A stretch of DNA of 64,000 nucleotides. Origin: Pseudomonas brassicacearum (lineage in GTDB: Bacteria; Pseudomonadota; Gammaproteobacteria; Pseudomonadales; Pseudomonadaceae). The notes below the pieces were generated by a model, which worked only from the letters and a program-made list of their open reading frames with translations, was not told the origin of the DNA and searched no databases. Each line of letters starts with the position of its first letter. Position 1 is the stretch's first letter. The stretch spans positions 5,704,001 through 5,768,000 of the forward strand of contig NZ_CP045701.2 in the NCBI RefSeq assembly GCF_009601685.2, written 5' to 3'. Below, piece by piece: positions 26,229 through 34,825 of the stretch. The translations under genes were made by a program, and so were the position numbers.

Positions 26229-27464
26229 ATGACTGTAATCGCCCTGGTCAACCCCGAGAATGACCCGCACTTGATCGCCGACTGTTTGATCAGCGCGGAC
26301 GGTCCAGACAAACGCCAGTCGATGTCCGTGTGGGTTCCTTCGCTGGGGCTTATACCCACTGATTGGAGTGACGCCGACGGACCGTTTCATATCGCGCGCA
26401 TGGGTCGAAAAACCTACATCCTGCCGAACAACAGCGGCATGCTCGCCTTTGCAGGAGATTGCCGATCGGCTTATGAATTCTGGGTGGCGCTCGCCAAGTC
26501 GGTCGATATAAAGCTCGGCTATCAACCGGATGCCCTGATAGATGCCGACACAATCGACCAGGTTCTAATGGGCATGGGCGGGACTGCGGGTGCATTCCAC
26601 ATGCTGGGCGTTTTATTGGATGGGAAAGGTGGTAAGCGCGCCTATATCCACCGCCCCGAGGACACGATGACCACCGAGAACTTTGGAACCTGCTATCTCG
26701 CCGGTTCAGGGACACACCATCTCAAGCGTCAGATCGAAACGGAAGACGAACGCTTCACTTCAATCGAGGAGTGGTCTTGGGCGCATATCTCGCCGACTGA
26801 AGAACTGGCGGAATCCTTGTGTTCCAACATGCTGTATTACGAATCCGACATCAACAACGGGCGCAAACCCAATACACCCATTCATGACCGGTTCGGCGGA
26901 TTCTATGAATGGTATGGCATTAAACCTGTCGGGATAAAACCCACACCTCCCAGAATCGACTTGAATATTCTGGTCAAGAACGATGCCCTGTATCTGACTC
27001 GGCTCCATTTCTCCGAAAGCACCCACCCACCTGCGGATGACGCCGACTTCAAAGGGTCGCAACTCATCTTGAAGGTCTTGACGTTCTGCCTGAGAACACA
27101 AGAATTTGACCCACATCGACTTTTCGACAACCTGGCGTTCACATTCGAGCAGGTCGATGGGGTACTCATCGAGCGGTTCTTCAACCACTACGATAGAGAT
27201 GCAAGCTCGCCGCTATCGGACCCCAGAATTTCAGGCATCGTCCCAGCGGACGTCCTGCAAAAGGACTTTGGCCATGGCCTGCCGGTCAAGAGAGTTCGCC
27301 TGACCGTATCGGTCAATGGATATGCCGTTGTAAAGGGCGTGACCGAAAGCGACGAATCCCTCGCACCGGCGCGAATCCAGTATGCCAATGGCCAGGCATC
27401 AGTGGCCTTCTCCGAAAAGATAGGCCTCTTGATTGCAGATATCGTCTCGAGGCATCTGAAATAG
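26229..27464 (+). CDS. Unrecognised 411-aa protein with a proteasome/HslV-like Ntn-hydrolase N-terminal domain
   Basis: I do not recognise a named family. Residues 2 to about 230 resemble the HslV/proteasome-beta fold: Thr2 is exposed if the initiator Met is removed (MTVIALV), LIADCLIS places Asp at +17 counting Thr as 1, Lys61 lies 13 residues before FAGD exactly as HslV Lys33 lies before FAGG, and AGSGTHH matches the HslV GSGG turn. A 28-residue insert separates Asp and Lys. The last 180 residues have no motif I know. AAGGA precedes the ATG by 9 bases. Base use is visibly more AT-rich than in the neighbours, suggesting transfer. No HslU-like ATPase is adjacent. Confidence 0.7.
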   Translation: MTVIALVNPENDPHLIADCLISADGPDKRQSMSVWVPSLGLIPTDWSDADGPFHIARMGRKTYILPNNSGMLAFAGDCRSAYEFWVALAKSVDIKLGYQPDALIDADTIDQVLMGMGGTAGAFHMLGVLLDGKGGKRAYIHRPEDTMTTENFGTCYLAGSGTHHLKRQIETEDERFTSIEEWSWAHISPTEELAESLCSNMLYYESDINNGRKPNTPIHDRFGGFYEWYGIKPVGIKPTPPRIDLNILVKNDALYLTRLHFSESTHPPADDADFKGSQLILKVLTFCLRTQEFDPHRLFDNLAFTFEQVDGVLIERFFNHYDRDASSPLSDPRISGIVPADVLQKDFGHGLPVKRVRLTVSVNGYAVVKGVTESDESLAPARIQYANGQASVAFSEKIGLLIADIVSRHLK

Positions 27465-27482
27465 TATTTTTGATACGGGACA

Positions 27483-30002
27483 CTAGGCCTTACGCGGCTT
27501 GACCCGCGCCGTCGCCTCCGCCACCAGCGGGTCGTCCGGCCAGTAATGCTTGGGATAACGCCCCTTGAGGTCTTTCTTCACCTCGGCGTAGGTGCTGCGC
27601 CAGAAGTTCGCCAGGTCCTGGGTGACCTGCACCGGCCGGCGCGCCGGTGACAACAGGTGCAACTTGACCACCTGCCGCCCGCCGGCAATACGCGGGGTGT
27701 CGGCCAGGCCGAAGAGTTCCTGCAAGCGCACCGCCAGGATCGGTGGATGCTCGCTGTAGTCCAGGCGGATCGACGACCCCGAGGGCACGCTCAGATGGTG
27801 CGGCGCCAGTTCATCCAAGCGTTGCGGCAAGGGCCAGGGCAACAGGTTGTGAACGAAGCTCGCCACGTCCAGGTTGGCAAAATGGCTGAGACGCGAGACG
27901 CGGCCCAGATACGGCATCAACCACTGTTCGAGATTGCCCAGCAAGGCGTCGTCGCTGACATCCGGCCATTCGCTCTCGCCCTTGGCGTCCAGGTCCAGGC
28001 GCCGCAGCAGCGCCACCCGCGCCTGCCATTGCCGCAGTTCCGGAGTCCAGGGTAATAATTCCAGGCCCTTGCGCCGCACCAGGTTCACCAGGGCCTGGCT
28101 ACGAGCCGACTCATCCAGGCCGGTCAACGGTTCGCGGCTGAGCACCAGTTCGCCGACCTTGCGCTGGCGCTCGGCCCGCAGCACGCCTTCGCGCTCATCC
28201 CAATCCAGTTGATCCACAACGCGTACTTGTTCGGCCAGCACCGAATCGAACAGCGCCGGGTCGAAATCCGTCGCCAGGTAGATCCGTTCTTCGCGCTGGC
28301 CCTGGCGGCTGCCCAGGTCGGCGATCACCAGCCACGCTTGCTTCATCAGGCTGTCAGCCTCGGCAAACAGCGCCGCACGGCCGTTGGCCAAACGATATTC
28401 GGCGCCACCGGGCCGGCGCTGCTGGGCGACGCGGTCCGGGTAGGCCAGCGCCAGCAACGCGCCGAGCCAGCGCGGATGTTCGGGATCGGCCACGGCGTCT
28501 TCGGCCTTGCCCCGCAGGTAACTGCGGTATTGCCGGGCCAGTTGCCGTGCCCGCTGCACCCCGCCCTGGGCGCCGCGCGCTGCTCGCTCTTCGCCGGACA
28601 GCAAGGCCAGGCGACTGTGCAGGTCCGCGCCGGCGCCCCGCAGAATGTCGCGCTCGCCCAACAGCGCGGCGACGTTGCAGGCCATGTCCGCCAGCCCCAA
28701 CGCCTGGCCGCGCAACAGCAGATGCGCAATACGTGGGTGGGCCGGCAGTTCGGCCATGGCCTGGCCGTGGCGGGTCAGTTGCTCACCCTCCAGCGCGCCC
28801 AGGCGTTGCAGCAGGTCCTGGGCCTGGGCATATGCAGCAATGGGCGGCATGTCGAGCCAGACCAGTTGCTGCGGCGTCACGCCCCAGCGTCCCAGTTGCA
28901 GGGCCAACCCGGCCAGGTCCGCCGACAGAATCTCCGCGCTGGCGTAGGCGGCCAATTGTTCATGTTGGTCTTCGGACCACAACCGGTAGCACACCCCCGG
29001 TTCCAGGCGCCCGGCCCGACCAGCCCGCTGGGTGGCGCTGGCGCGGGAAATGCGCTGGGTGTCGAGCCGGGTCATGCCGCTGCCCGGATCGAAACGCGGC
29101 ACCCGGGCCAGTCCGGCGTCGATCACCACGCGTACGCCATTGATGGTCAGGCTGGTTTCGGCGATGTTGGTGGCCAGCACCACTTTGCGCTGGCCGGGCG
29201 GCGCGGGATCGATGGCAGCGCGTTGGGCAGCGAGGTCCAGTTCACCGTGCAGCGGACAGAGCAACACATTGCCACCCTCGCCCAAGGCCTCCGCCAGTTG
29301 CTGATGAACCCGGCGGATCTCCGCCTGCCCCGGCAAGAACACCAGCACGCTGCCAGTTTCATCGTGCAGGGCTTCGAGCACGGTCTGCACCAGTCGCGGC
29401 TCGATGAACTCGCCAGGCTGAAACGGCCGACCCCAGCGCACCGTCACCGGGAACATGCGGCCTTCACTGCGCAGGATCGGCGCGTTGTCCAGCAACCCGG
29501 CCAGGCGTTCACCCTCCAAAGTGGCGGACATCAGCAGGATCTTCAGCGGCTGGTCGTCGCGAAACAGCTCCCGACCGTTGAGGCTCAGGGCCAGGGCCAG
29601 GTCGGCGTCGAGACTGCGCTCATGAAACTCATCGAAAATCAGCAGCCCCACGCCTTCCAGCGCCGGGTCGTCCTGCAAGCGCCGGGTGAGGATGCCCTCG
29701 GTGACCACTTCAATGCGGGTCTTGGGCCCGACCTTGCTGTCGAGGCGAATCCGGTAGCCGACGGTTTCACCGACCTTTTCCCCCAGTTCACTGGCCAGTC
29801 GCTCGGCCGCCGCCCGTGCCGCCAGGCGCCGGGGTTCGAGCATCAGGATGGTCTGCCCGGCCAGCCAGGGCTCGTTGAGCAAGGCCAGGGGAACACGGGT
29901 GGTTTTACCAGCACCGGGCGGCGCTTCGAGCACGGCTTCGTGGCGCGACGCCAAGGCTTGACGCAGCGTGGGTAAAACTTCATCAATCGGCAAAGAAATC
30001 AT
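27483..30002 (-). CDS. hrpB: ATP-dependent RNA helicase HrpB
   Basis: An 839-residue DEAH/RHA-type helicase. Motifs in order are LEAPPGAGKTTRVPL (I), TEGILTRRL, FDEFHERSLD (II), MSATLEG (III), VVLATNIAETSLTI (V) and QRAGRAGRLEPG (VI). The HA2 and HrpB C-terminal regions are present, so the protein is full length. The ATG at 30002 has GGAGCC just upstream. It is convergent with the Ntn-like gene with 18 bases between, and no hairpin terminator is visible there. Confidence 0.95.
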   Translation of the reverse strand: MISLPIDEVLPTLRQALASRHEAVLEAPPGAGKTTRVPLALLNEPWLAGQTILMLEPRRLAARAAAERLASELGEKVGETVGYRIRLDSKVGPKTRIEVVTEGILTRRLQDDPALEGVGLLIFDEFHERSLDADLALALSLNGRELFRDDQPLKILLMSATLEGERLAGLLDNAPILRSEGRMFPVTVRWGRPFQPGEFIEPRLVQTVLEALHDETGSVLVFLPGQAEIRRVHQQLAEALGEGGNVLLCPLHGELDLAAQRAAIDPAPPGQRKVVLATNIAETSLTINGVRVVIDAGLARVPRFDPGSGMTRLDTQRISRASATQRAGRAGRLEPGVCYRLWSEDQHEQLAAYASAEILSADLAGLALQLGRWGVTPQQLVWLDMPPIAAYAQAQDLLQRLGALEGEQLTRHGQAMAELPAHPRIAHLLLRGQALGLADMACNVAALLGERDILRGAGADLHSRLALLSGEERAARGAQGGVQRARQLARQYRSYLRGKAEDAVADPEHPRWLGALLALAYPDRVAQQRRPGGAEYRLANGRAALFAEADSLMKQAWLVIADLGSRQGQREERIYLATDFDPALFDSVLAEQVRVVDQLDWDEREGVLRAERQRKVGELVLSREPLTGLDESARSQALVNLVRRKGLELLPWTPELRQWQARVALLRRLDLDAKGESEWPDVSDDALLGNLEQWLMPYLGRVSRLSHFANLDVASFVHNLLPWPLPQRLDELAPHHLSVPSGSSIRLDYSEHPPILAVRLQELFGLADTPRIAGGRQVVKLHLLSPARRPVQVTQDLANFWRSTYAEVKKDLKGRYPKHYWPDDPLVAEATARVKPRKA

Positions 30003-30097
30003 GCTGGCTCCAAAACAGAGGGCCGAGTATAACGGCGAACTGTTTAGCGTGGTCTGGACTCCAACCAGCAACGCCTTTACCTGTTCAGGAGATTGCT

Positions 30098-30517
30098 ATG
30101 CGTATTCCCTTTCGCGTGATCGGTGGCGTCCTGGTCGCCGCCCTGCTGACCCAAATCAGCGCCTGCGGCTCGATCTTCTACCCGGACCGTCGCGGCCAGA
30201 TCGATGGCAAGATCGACCCGGCGATTGCCGCGCTCGACGCCGTCGGCCTGCTGTTCTACATCATCCCCGGCCTGATCGCGTTCGCCGTGGACTTTGCCAC
30301 TGGCGCCATTTATTTCGAACCGGGCCGCAGCGTCCAGATCGAGCCAGAGAAACTCAAGCCGGCCATCAACCCCGATGGCACCGTCAATAACCAAAAATTG
30401 CAGGCGATCCTGGAACGCGAGCTGGGCCGCAGCTTCCCGCTGGACGATCCTCGGTTGATCCAACACAAGGGCAGCGCGCAACAACTGGCCGCCCTCGGTC
30501 TCAAACCCGCCGCCTGA
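30098..30517 (+). CDS. Predicted lipoprotein
   Basis: A 139-residue protein with a signal sequence and lipobox ending in Ala-Cys (LLTQISACGSIF). A second hydrophobic stretch (LLFYIIPGLIAFAVDFATG) follows, and the C-terminal part is mixed charged. Similar pseudomonad proteins have been labelled polynucleotide phosphorylase, which this sequence does not support. CAGGAGA precedes the ATG. It lies 28 bases before the cation efflux gene and may share its transcript. Confidence 0.82.
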   Translation: MRIPFRVIGGVLVAALLTQISACGSIFYPDRRGQIDGKIDPAIAALDAVGLLFYIIPGLIAFAVDFATGAIYFEPGRSVQIEPEKLKPAINPDGTVNNQKLQAILERELGRSFPLDDPRLIQHKGSAQQLAALGLKPAA

Positions 30518-30545
30518 CGGACACCACGCAAGGAATGACCGCGAC

Positions 30546-31439
30546 ATGACCACCAGCACCGAACATGCTCGTCTGCTACGCCTGGCCACCCGCGCTTCGG
30601 TGGCGGTGGCGCTCACACTGGTCGTCGCCAAGGCGCTGGCCTGGTGGCTGAGCGGCTCGGTGAGCATGCTTGCCGGCCTGACCGACTCGGCACTGGACGG
30701 CGTCACCTCGCTGCTCAATCTGCTGGCGGTGCATTACGCGCTGCGCCCCGCCGACGATGATCATCGCTACGGTCATGGCAAGGCCGAATCTTTGGCCGGC
30801 ATGGCCCAGGCGCTGTTTATCGGCGGCAGTGCGGTATTGATTGCCTTGCAGGCTTTCGAGCGCCTGAAAAACCCAGTGCCGGTGGAGGCACCCTGGCTCA
30901 GCGTCGGCGTGATCGTGTTTTCCCTCGCGCTGACCCTGGCCTTGCTGGCATTGCAGTACCGGGTTATCCGCGCCACCGGCTCCAACGCCGTGCGTGCCGA
31001 CTCGCTGCACTATCGCTCCGACTTGTTGCTCAACGGCAGCATCCTGGTGGCGCTGGTGCTGGCCGGGTTTGGCTGGTATCAGCTCGACGCCTGGTTCGGC
31101 CTGGGGATCGCCATTTACATTCTGTGGAGCGCGGTCCAGATCGCCCGGGAAAGCTTCGCGGTGCTGATGGATCAGGAACTGCCGCCCAACGTCAGCCAGC
31201 ACATGCTGGAACTGGCCTGCGCGGTGCCCGGCGTGCTCGGCGCCCATGACCTGCGTACGCGGATCTCCGGCAACCACTGGTTCGTGCAACTGCACCTGGA
31301 GTTGCCGGGGGAACTGACCCTGTCAGTGGCCCACGGCATCAGCGACCAGGCCGCCGATGCGATCCATCATGCTTATCCGAAGGCCGAAGTGCTGGTGCAT
31401 GCCGATCCGTCGGAAGTGGTCAAAGGCGTCAGCGCATAA
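30546..31439 (+). CDS. fieF: Cation-diffusion-facilitator efflux pump (FieF/AitP type)
   Basis: A 297-residue inner-membrane divalent cation/proton antiporter colinear with E. coli FieF (YiiP). Metal-site residues are visible in LTDSALDGVTSL (the two Asp of site A) and LHYRSDLLLNG; HRYGHGK follows TM2; the cytoplasmic domain has GAHDLRTRISG and HADPSEV. Iron, zinc, manganese or cobalt are all possible substrates; pseudomonad AitP prefers iron and cobalt. Confidence 0.9.
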   Translation: MTTSTEHARLLRLATRASVAVALTLVVAKALAWWLSGSVSMLAGLTDSALDGVTSLLNLLAVHYALRPADDDHRYGHGKAESLAGMAQALFIGGSAVLIALQAFERLKNPVPVEAPWLSVGVIVFSLALTLALLALQYRVIRATGSNAVRADSLHYRSDLLLNGSILVALVLAGFGWYQLDAWFGLGIAIYILWSAVQIARESFAVLMDQELPPNVSQHMLELACAVPGVLGAHDLRTRISGNHWFVQLHLELPGELTLSVAHGISDQAADAIHHAYPKAEVLVHADPSEVVKGVSA

Positions 31440-31440
31440 C

Positions 31441-31619
31441 CTGTGGCAAGGGGGTTTAGCGAAACGTCGCGCCGCCCGCCGGGCCCTGAGCTGTCGAGTG
31501 CAACGAGGCTGCGATCTTGTCCCTGGCTATTGAATCGCAAGCGAAAGATCCAGATCAAAAGATCGCAGGCTTCGCCAGCTCCTACAGAGACTTACGGGGC
31601 TAAATCCCCTCGCCACAAG
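31441..31619. repeat. Nested palindromic repeats after fieF
   Basis: An outer pair (CTGTGGCAAGGGGGTTTAGC at 31441 and GGGGCTAAATCCCCTCGCCA near 31597) encloses a GTAGGAGCTG-family palindrome at about 31488-31586. Two repeat families are thus nested between convergent genes. Confidence 0.78.
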
Positions 31620-31638
31620 AGCATGTGTGCTACCAGCC

Positions 31639-32640
31639 TCAGTACGTCACCTGATACCCACGACTGCTCAAGCAACTGCCCTGGGCCTGGCGATAGGTCT
31701 GCACCACTTCCGGTGCCGGTGGGTAGGTGTAGTTGCGCGGGTCGAAACCGCTCTGCTGCACTGCCCAGCGATAGCAGTCGTAGCCATCCTGATTGACCTG
31801 CTCGGGCGACTGGCCGTTGGCCGGGTAGGCCACCACGTCAAAGCTGTTGCCTTGCGGTTGAGGCTGCGGGTTGGCCACGGGCGGTTCGACCACGACGTAG
31901 TCCTGGGTGCTGGCCTCGTAGATGTAATAGGCGCCGGCAGCGAGAAAAAACAGTGAGCTGCCGATCCACACTTCCCTGGCGTAATCGGGCAGGTAACGGG
32001 TACGGATGCCCCGCGGCGGCTCGACCACGATGTAACGCGGCCCTTGAGGGCGATACCAGTAGCCGCCCGAGTAGAAATAATCCTGGCCGCGATAAGGCAC
32101 GCGGTAGTTGCGGTCCGGGAAACGGTCGATCACATAACCCGGGCGGTATTGCGGCCCCGGGCCCCAGCCGTTGCCATGACCGTCCGGCCGACCGGGCCAA
32201 TGCTGCCCGGGACGGTTGTCATGGCCTGGACGGGGCCCGCCGTTTGGATAACCGTCGTTGCGACGCGGGACATCGCGGTAATACCCCGGTTGCGGTTCGC
32301 GGGTCTGGGTCACGCTGTCGGGCCGGCCCTGGATCGGCAGGTGGTTGCCAGGCTGCTGCGGCGGGCGACCTTGAGCGTTGGGGTCTTGAGGTGGACGGTC
32401 ATAGTGCTGACCGCCAGGCTGCGGCTTGACCTCGAACTGACGACTGTTGTCGCCGCGAATGATTTCGTTGCTCTGCGGCCGCGGTTGGCCCGAATAACCC
32501 TGGCCGTTGCCACCGCGCCCATCCTGCCCACGACCGTCGTCGGGGCCGCCACGGTTTTGCTGATCGTCGGCCATTCCCTGCGCACTGACACTTGCCCACA
32601 ACAGACCAACACCTGCCAAACGCCAGATGCGCGACTTCAT
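31639..32640 (-). CDS. DUF6515-like secreted protein with Gly/Pro/Asn-rich region
   Basis: A 333-residue protein with a signal peptide (cleavage near AQGMA). Residues about 25-170 are low-complexity, rich in Gly, Pro, Asn, Gln and Arg. A DUF6515-type domain follows (GGYWYRPQGPRYIVVEPPRG, REVWIGSSLFFLAAGAYYIYE). The C-terminus has a conserved YDCYRWAVQQSGFDP. The ATG at 32640 is preferred because AGGA lies 6 bases upstream. It probably sits at the outer face of the membrane or in the periplasm; the function is unknown. Confidence 0.78.
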   Translation of the reverse strand: MKSRIWRLAGVGLLWASVSAQGMADDQQNRGGPDDGRGQDGRGGNGQGYSGQPRPQSNEIIRGDNSRQFEVKPQPGGQHYDRPPQDPNAQGRPPQQPGNHLPIQGRPDSVTQTREPQPGYYRDVPRRNDGYPNGGPRPGHDNRPGQHWPGRPDGHGNGWGPGPQYRPGYVIDRFPDRNYRVPYRGQDYFYSGGYWYRPQGPRYIVVEPPRGIRTRYLPDYAREVWIGSSLFFLAAGAYYIYEASTQDYVVVEPPVANPQPQPQGNSFDVVAYPANGQSPEQVNQDGYDCYRWAVQQSGFDPRNYTYPPAPEVVQTYRQAQGSCLSSRGYQVTY

Positions 32641-32740
32641 GAAATTCCTCACAACGGTTCAGGACCTGATGGTAAGACTGGAAAAGCCCAGGCCGGTTCT
32701 GCGACAGGTTATCAGCCGCGGGGTTTATTTCGCAGGCATT

Positions 32741-32768
32741 AAAAAAGGGAGACCCGTCGGCCTCCCCT
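32741..32768 (-). terminator. Rho-independent terminator on the minus strand
   Basis: On the minus strand GGGAGGCC-GAC-GGGTCTCCC is followed directly by six T. It stands about 100 bases upstream of the DUF6515-like gene, so it either ends an unannotated transcript from 32.8-33.0 kb or acts as a leader attenuator. Confidence 0.7.
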
Positions 32769-32992
32769 TGAGAATTTCGTCCGTGCTCGACGCTTATGAC
32801 GTCGGCCCACCTCACGCCGTCTTCTGGACGGTGTGCAGCTCGGGGGTCTGCCAGTACCGGTGGGTACTGCGACCGCAGCCGGCCTGATTGGGCGGGCTGC
32901 ACTGGACTGTTTGTCCGAGCAGTGATCTTGGTGGTAAGCATAAGCCTGGGGTGCCGACGGATGATTGCGAAGATTGCGGAAATAAACACCAC

Positions 32993-33022
32993 TTGCGCAA
33001 TTTTTAACCTCGGATAGATAAT
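32993..33022 (+). promoter_or_regulatory. Candidate promoter of the AsnC/Lrp gene at 33055
   Basis: TTGCGC (32993-32998) and GATAAT (33017-33022) are spaced by 18 bases in an AT-rich stretch, about 32 bases before the start codon. Confidence 0.35.
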
Positions 33023-33054
33023 CTGCCGCAATTATCAAGATAAAGGCCCGACCG

Positions 33055-33534
33055 ATGAGCAAACTCGACCGTTACGACCTGAGCATTCTGGCGGAATTGC
33101 AGCGCGACGCGCGCATCTCCAACCAGGAACTGGCCGAACGCATCGGCCTGTCGCCCTCCCCCTGCTCGCGACGGGTCAAGCAGTTGGAAGATGACGGCTA
33201 CATCTCCCGCCAGGTTGCCCTGCTCGACCGCAAGCTGCTGGGCCTGAGCCTGACGGCTTATGTGCTGATCGGCATGGACCGTCACACACCCGAGCGTTTC
33301 GAGAACTTCGAAGCCGCCATCCGTAACCTGCCGCAAGTGCTGGAGTGCAGCCTGGTCACGGGCATGGACGCCGACTACCAGCTCAAGGTGGTGGTGCCGG
33401 ACATGGATCATTACCAGAAGCTGCTGTTGGGGCACCTGACCCGGATCGATGGCGTCACCAGCGTGCGTTCGAGTTTTGTGCTGAACCAGGTACTCAACAG
33501 CACCGAACTGCCGTTGACTCATCTGCGTAGCTGA
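33055..33534 (+). CDS. AsnC/Lrp-family transcriptional regulator
   Basis: A 159-residue regulator close to the Lrp/BkdR group. The HTH is ISNQELAERIGLSPSPCSRRVKQLEDDGYI; the RAM domain holds CSLVTGMDADYQLKVVVPD and GVTSVRSSFVL. No amino-acid catabolic gene lies next to it in this window, so its targets are unknown. Confidence 0.92.
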   Translation: MSKLDRYDLSILAELQRDARISNQELAERIGLSPSPCSRRVKQLEDDGYISRQVALLDRKLLGLSLTAYVLIGMDRHTPERFENFEAAIRNLPQVLECSLVTGMDADYQLKVVVPDMDHYQKLLLGHLTRIDGVTSVRSSFVLNQVLNSTELPLTHLRS

Positions 33535-33574
33535 CCGCTTTTGTGGCGAGGGGGCTGCTCCCGCTGGGTGGCGT

Positions 33575-33726
33575 GTAGGAGCTGCCGAAGGCTGCGATCT
33601 TTTGATCTTTTGATCTTTTGATCTTTTGATCTTTTGATCTTTTGATCTTTTGATCTTTTGATCTTTCGCTTGAGATTTAAGCGTCTGGGGAAAGATCGCA
33701 GCCTCGTTGCACTCGACAGCTCCTAC
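33575..33726. repeat. Expanded GTAGGAGCTG-family palindrome
   Basis: The element is about 50 bp longer than its relatives because its inner arm carries an 8-bp tandem array. Extra fragments of its right end (AGCTCCAGCTCCTAC) follow at 33727-33741, then half a REP (GTGGGAGCGAGCTTGCTCC). Confidence 0.86.
33596..33666. repeat. Tandem 8-bp array (GATCTTTT), about 8.9 copies
   Basis: Eight exact copies of GATCTTTT run from 33596 to 33659, and a ninth partial copy (GATCTTT) follows. It is a clean microsatellite within an intergenic palindrome. Confidence 0.95.
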
Positions 33727-33903
33727 AGCTCCAGCTCCTACAGCGTCGAGTGGGAGCGAGCTTGCTCCGGGCGGCGATCCGACGATGGCGTCAGCCCAGC
33801 CGATGAATAGCTGCGACACACCGCCGCAGGCCAATCCCGCGCCCGTGCCTCATGCCTTATACTCGCCGCGCCTTTTCAACCCCGCCCACGCCGGAGTGCC
33901 CTG

Positions 33904-34113
33904 ATGGATCCTGCTGTTTTCGAAGAGTGGATGATGACCGGTCTGGTCAGCATCCTGATCATTTTCATGGGTTTCATCGTCTGGGACCTGGCGAAGAAGT
34001 CCAAGGCCGGGCGTTTTGGCTCGTTCATCCTGTTTTTTGTACTGGGCCTCGGCGTGGCGGCGTTCGTCATCAAGAGCGTGGTGATCGGCCTGATCGAATC
34101 CGGGACGTTATAA
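33904..34113 (+). CDS. DUF2788 small membrane protein
   Basis: A 69-residue protein with two membrane segments ([17 protein letters not shown] and [20 protein letters not shown]) joined by a basic loop KKSKAGRFG. It matches the DUF2788 family in size and layout. Its stop overlaps the stop region of convergent rluE by 6 bases. The function is unknown. Confidence 0.85.
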   Translation: MDPAVFEEWMMTGLVSILIIFMGFIVWDLAKKSKAGRFGSFILFFVLGLGVAAFVIKSVVIGLIESGTL

Positions 34114-34743
34114 GCGCGCCGGCACTTCTTTCCACTGGCCCTGGTCGAGCCCATCGATCGTCCAGTCGCCGATCCTGACCCGCACCAGGCGCAATGTCGG
34201 CAAGCCTACCGCAGCGGTCATGCGGCGCACCTGGCGGTTGCGCCCCTCGCGTATCACCAGCTCCAGCCAGCTCGTGGGCACGCTTTTTCGAAAGCGCACC
34301 GGCGGGTTGCGCGGCCACAGTTGCGGTTCGTCCAATGAGCGCGCCTCGGCCGGCAACGTCATGCCGTCGTTCAATTCCACCCCTTCGCGCAAACGCTGCA
34401 ATTGCTCAGCACTCGGCTCACCCTCGACTTGTACCCAATAGGTCTTGGCCAGCTTGTGCTTGGGGTCGGCAATCCGCGCCTGCAACTGCCCATCGTTGGT
34501 CAGCAACAGCAACCCTTCGCTGTCGCGGTCCAGCCGTCCGGCCGGGTAGATACCCGGTACGTCGATAAAATCCTTGAGCGTCGCCCGCCCTTCACCGTCA
34601 CTGAATTGCGTCAGTACATCGAAGGGTTTGTTGAACAGGATCAGTTTCGGCTCGGCTGGCGGGGCCTTGGCCACACGGCGCGGGGCGCAGGCTGGAAGCT
34701 TCGCGCCAGGGCGACGGGAAGCAGGGCGTGGAGGACGGGGCAT
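34108..34743 (-). CDS. rluE: 23S rRNA pseudouridine synthase (U2457)
   Basis: A 211-residue pseudouridine synthase of the RsuA/RluE family. It aligns with E. coli Rlu[14 protein letters not shown], the catalytic Asp in [21 protein letters not shown]-like [15 protein letters not shown] and [15 protein letters not shown]. The first 32 residues are a basic, proline-rich extension. The 3' end overlaps the DUF2788 gene tail-to-tail. Confidence 0.92.
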   Translation of the reverse strand: MPRPPRPASRRPGAKLPACAPRRVAKAPPAEPKLILFNKPFDVLTQFSDGEGRATLKDFIDVPGIYPAGRLDRDSEGLLLLTNDGQLQARIADPKHKLAKTYWVQVEGEPSAEQLQRLREGVELNDGMTLPAEARSLDEPQLWPRNPPVRFRKSVPTSWLELVIREGRNRQVRRMTAAVGLPTLRLVRVRIGDWTIDGLDQGQWKEVPARL

Positions 34744-34825
34744 GGCGAATACAATATCTAACGGTCAGGGCCGACCATGCTAGTGGCCCGACCGTTAAAT
34801 AACCACCATCCCCTTCAACGGGGCA

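Larger units (their letters stand above)
32641..33054. other. 414-bp intergenic region with an unexplained minus-strand terminator
   Basis: The region lies between the DUF6515-like gene and a divergent AsnC/Lrp gene. It holds the Lrp promoter candidate at its right side and a canonical minus-strand terminator at 32741-32768. A 62-codon minus-strand frame (stop at 32812, TTG start) lies just upstream of that terminator, but has no ribosome site and is not called as a gene. Confidence 0.6.

Noticed and set aside
28209..29975. 588-codon open frame on the plus strand inside hrpB
   Set aside because: It is antisense to a helicase with every conserved motif; the product is low-complexity Gln/Gly/Arg, typical of an antisense frame in high-GC DNA.
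30098..30517. Polynucleotide phosphorylase label for the small lipoprotein
   Set aside because: The protein is 139 residues with a lipobox and has no RNase PH, KH or S1 domain.
33596..33666. CRISPR-like periodicity
   Set aside because: The unit is 8 bp with no spacers; it is a simple tandem array.
33004..33834. Minus-strand frame with repeated Arg-Ser-Lys-Asp-Gln-Lys-Ile-Lys units
   Set aside because: The peptide repeat comes from translating the GATCTTTT microsatellite; the rest is antisense to the AsnC/Lrp gene.
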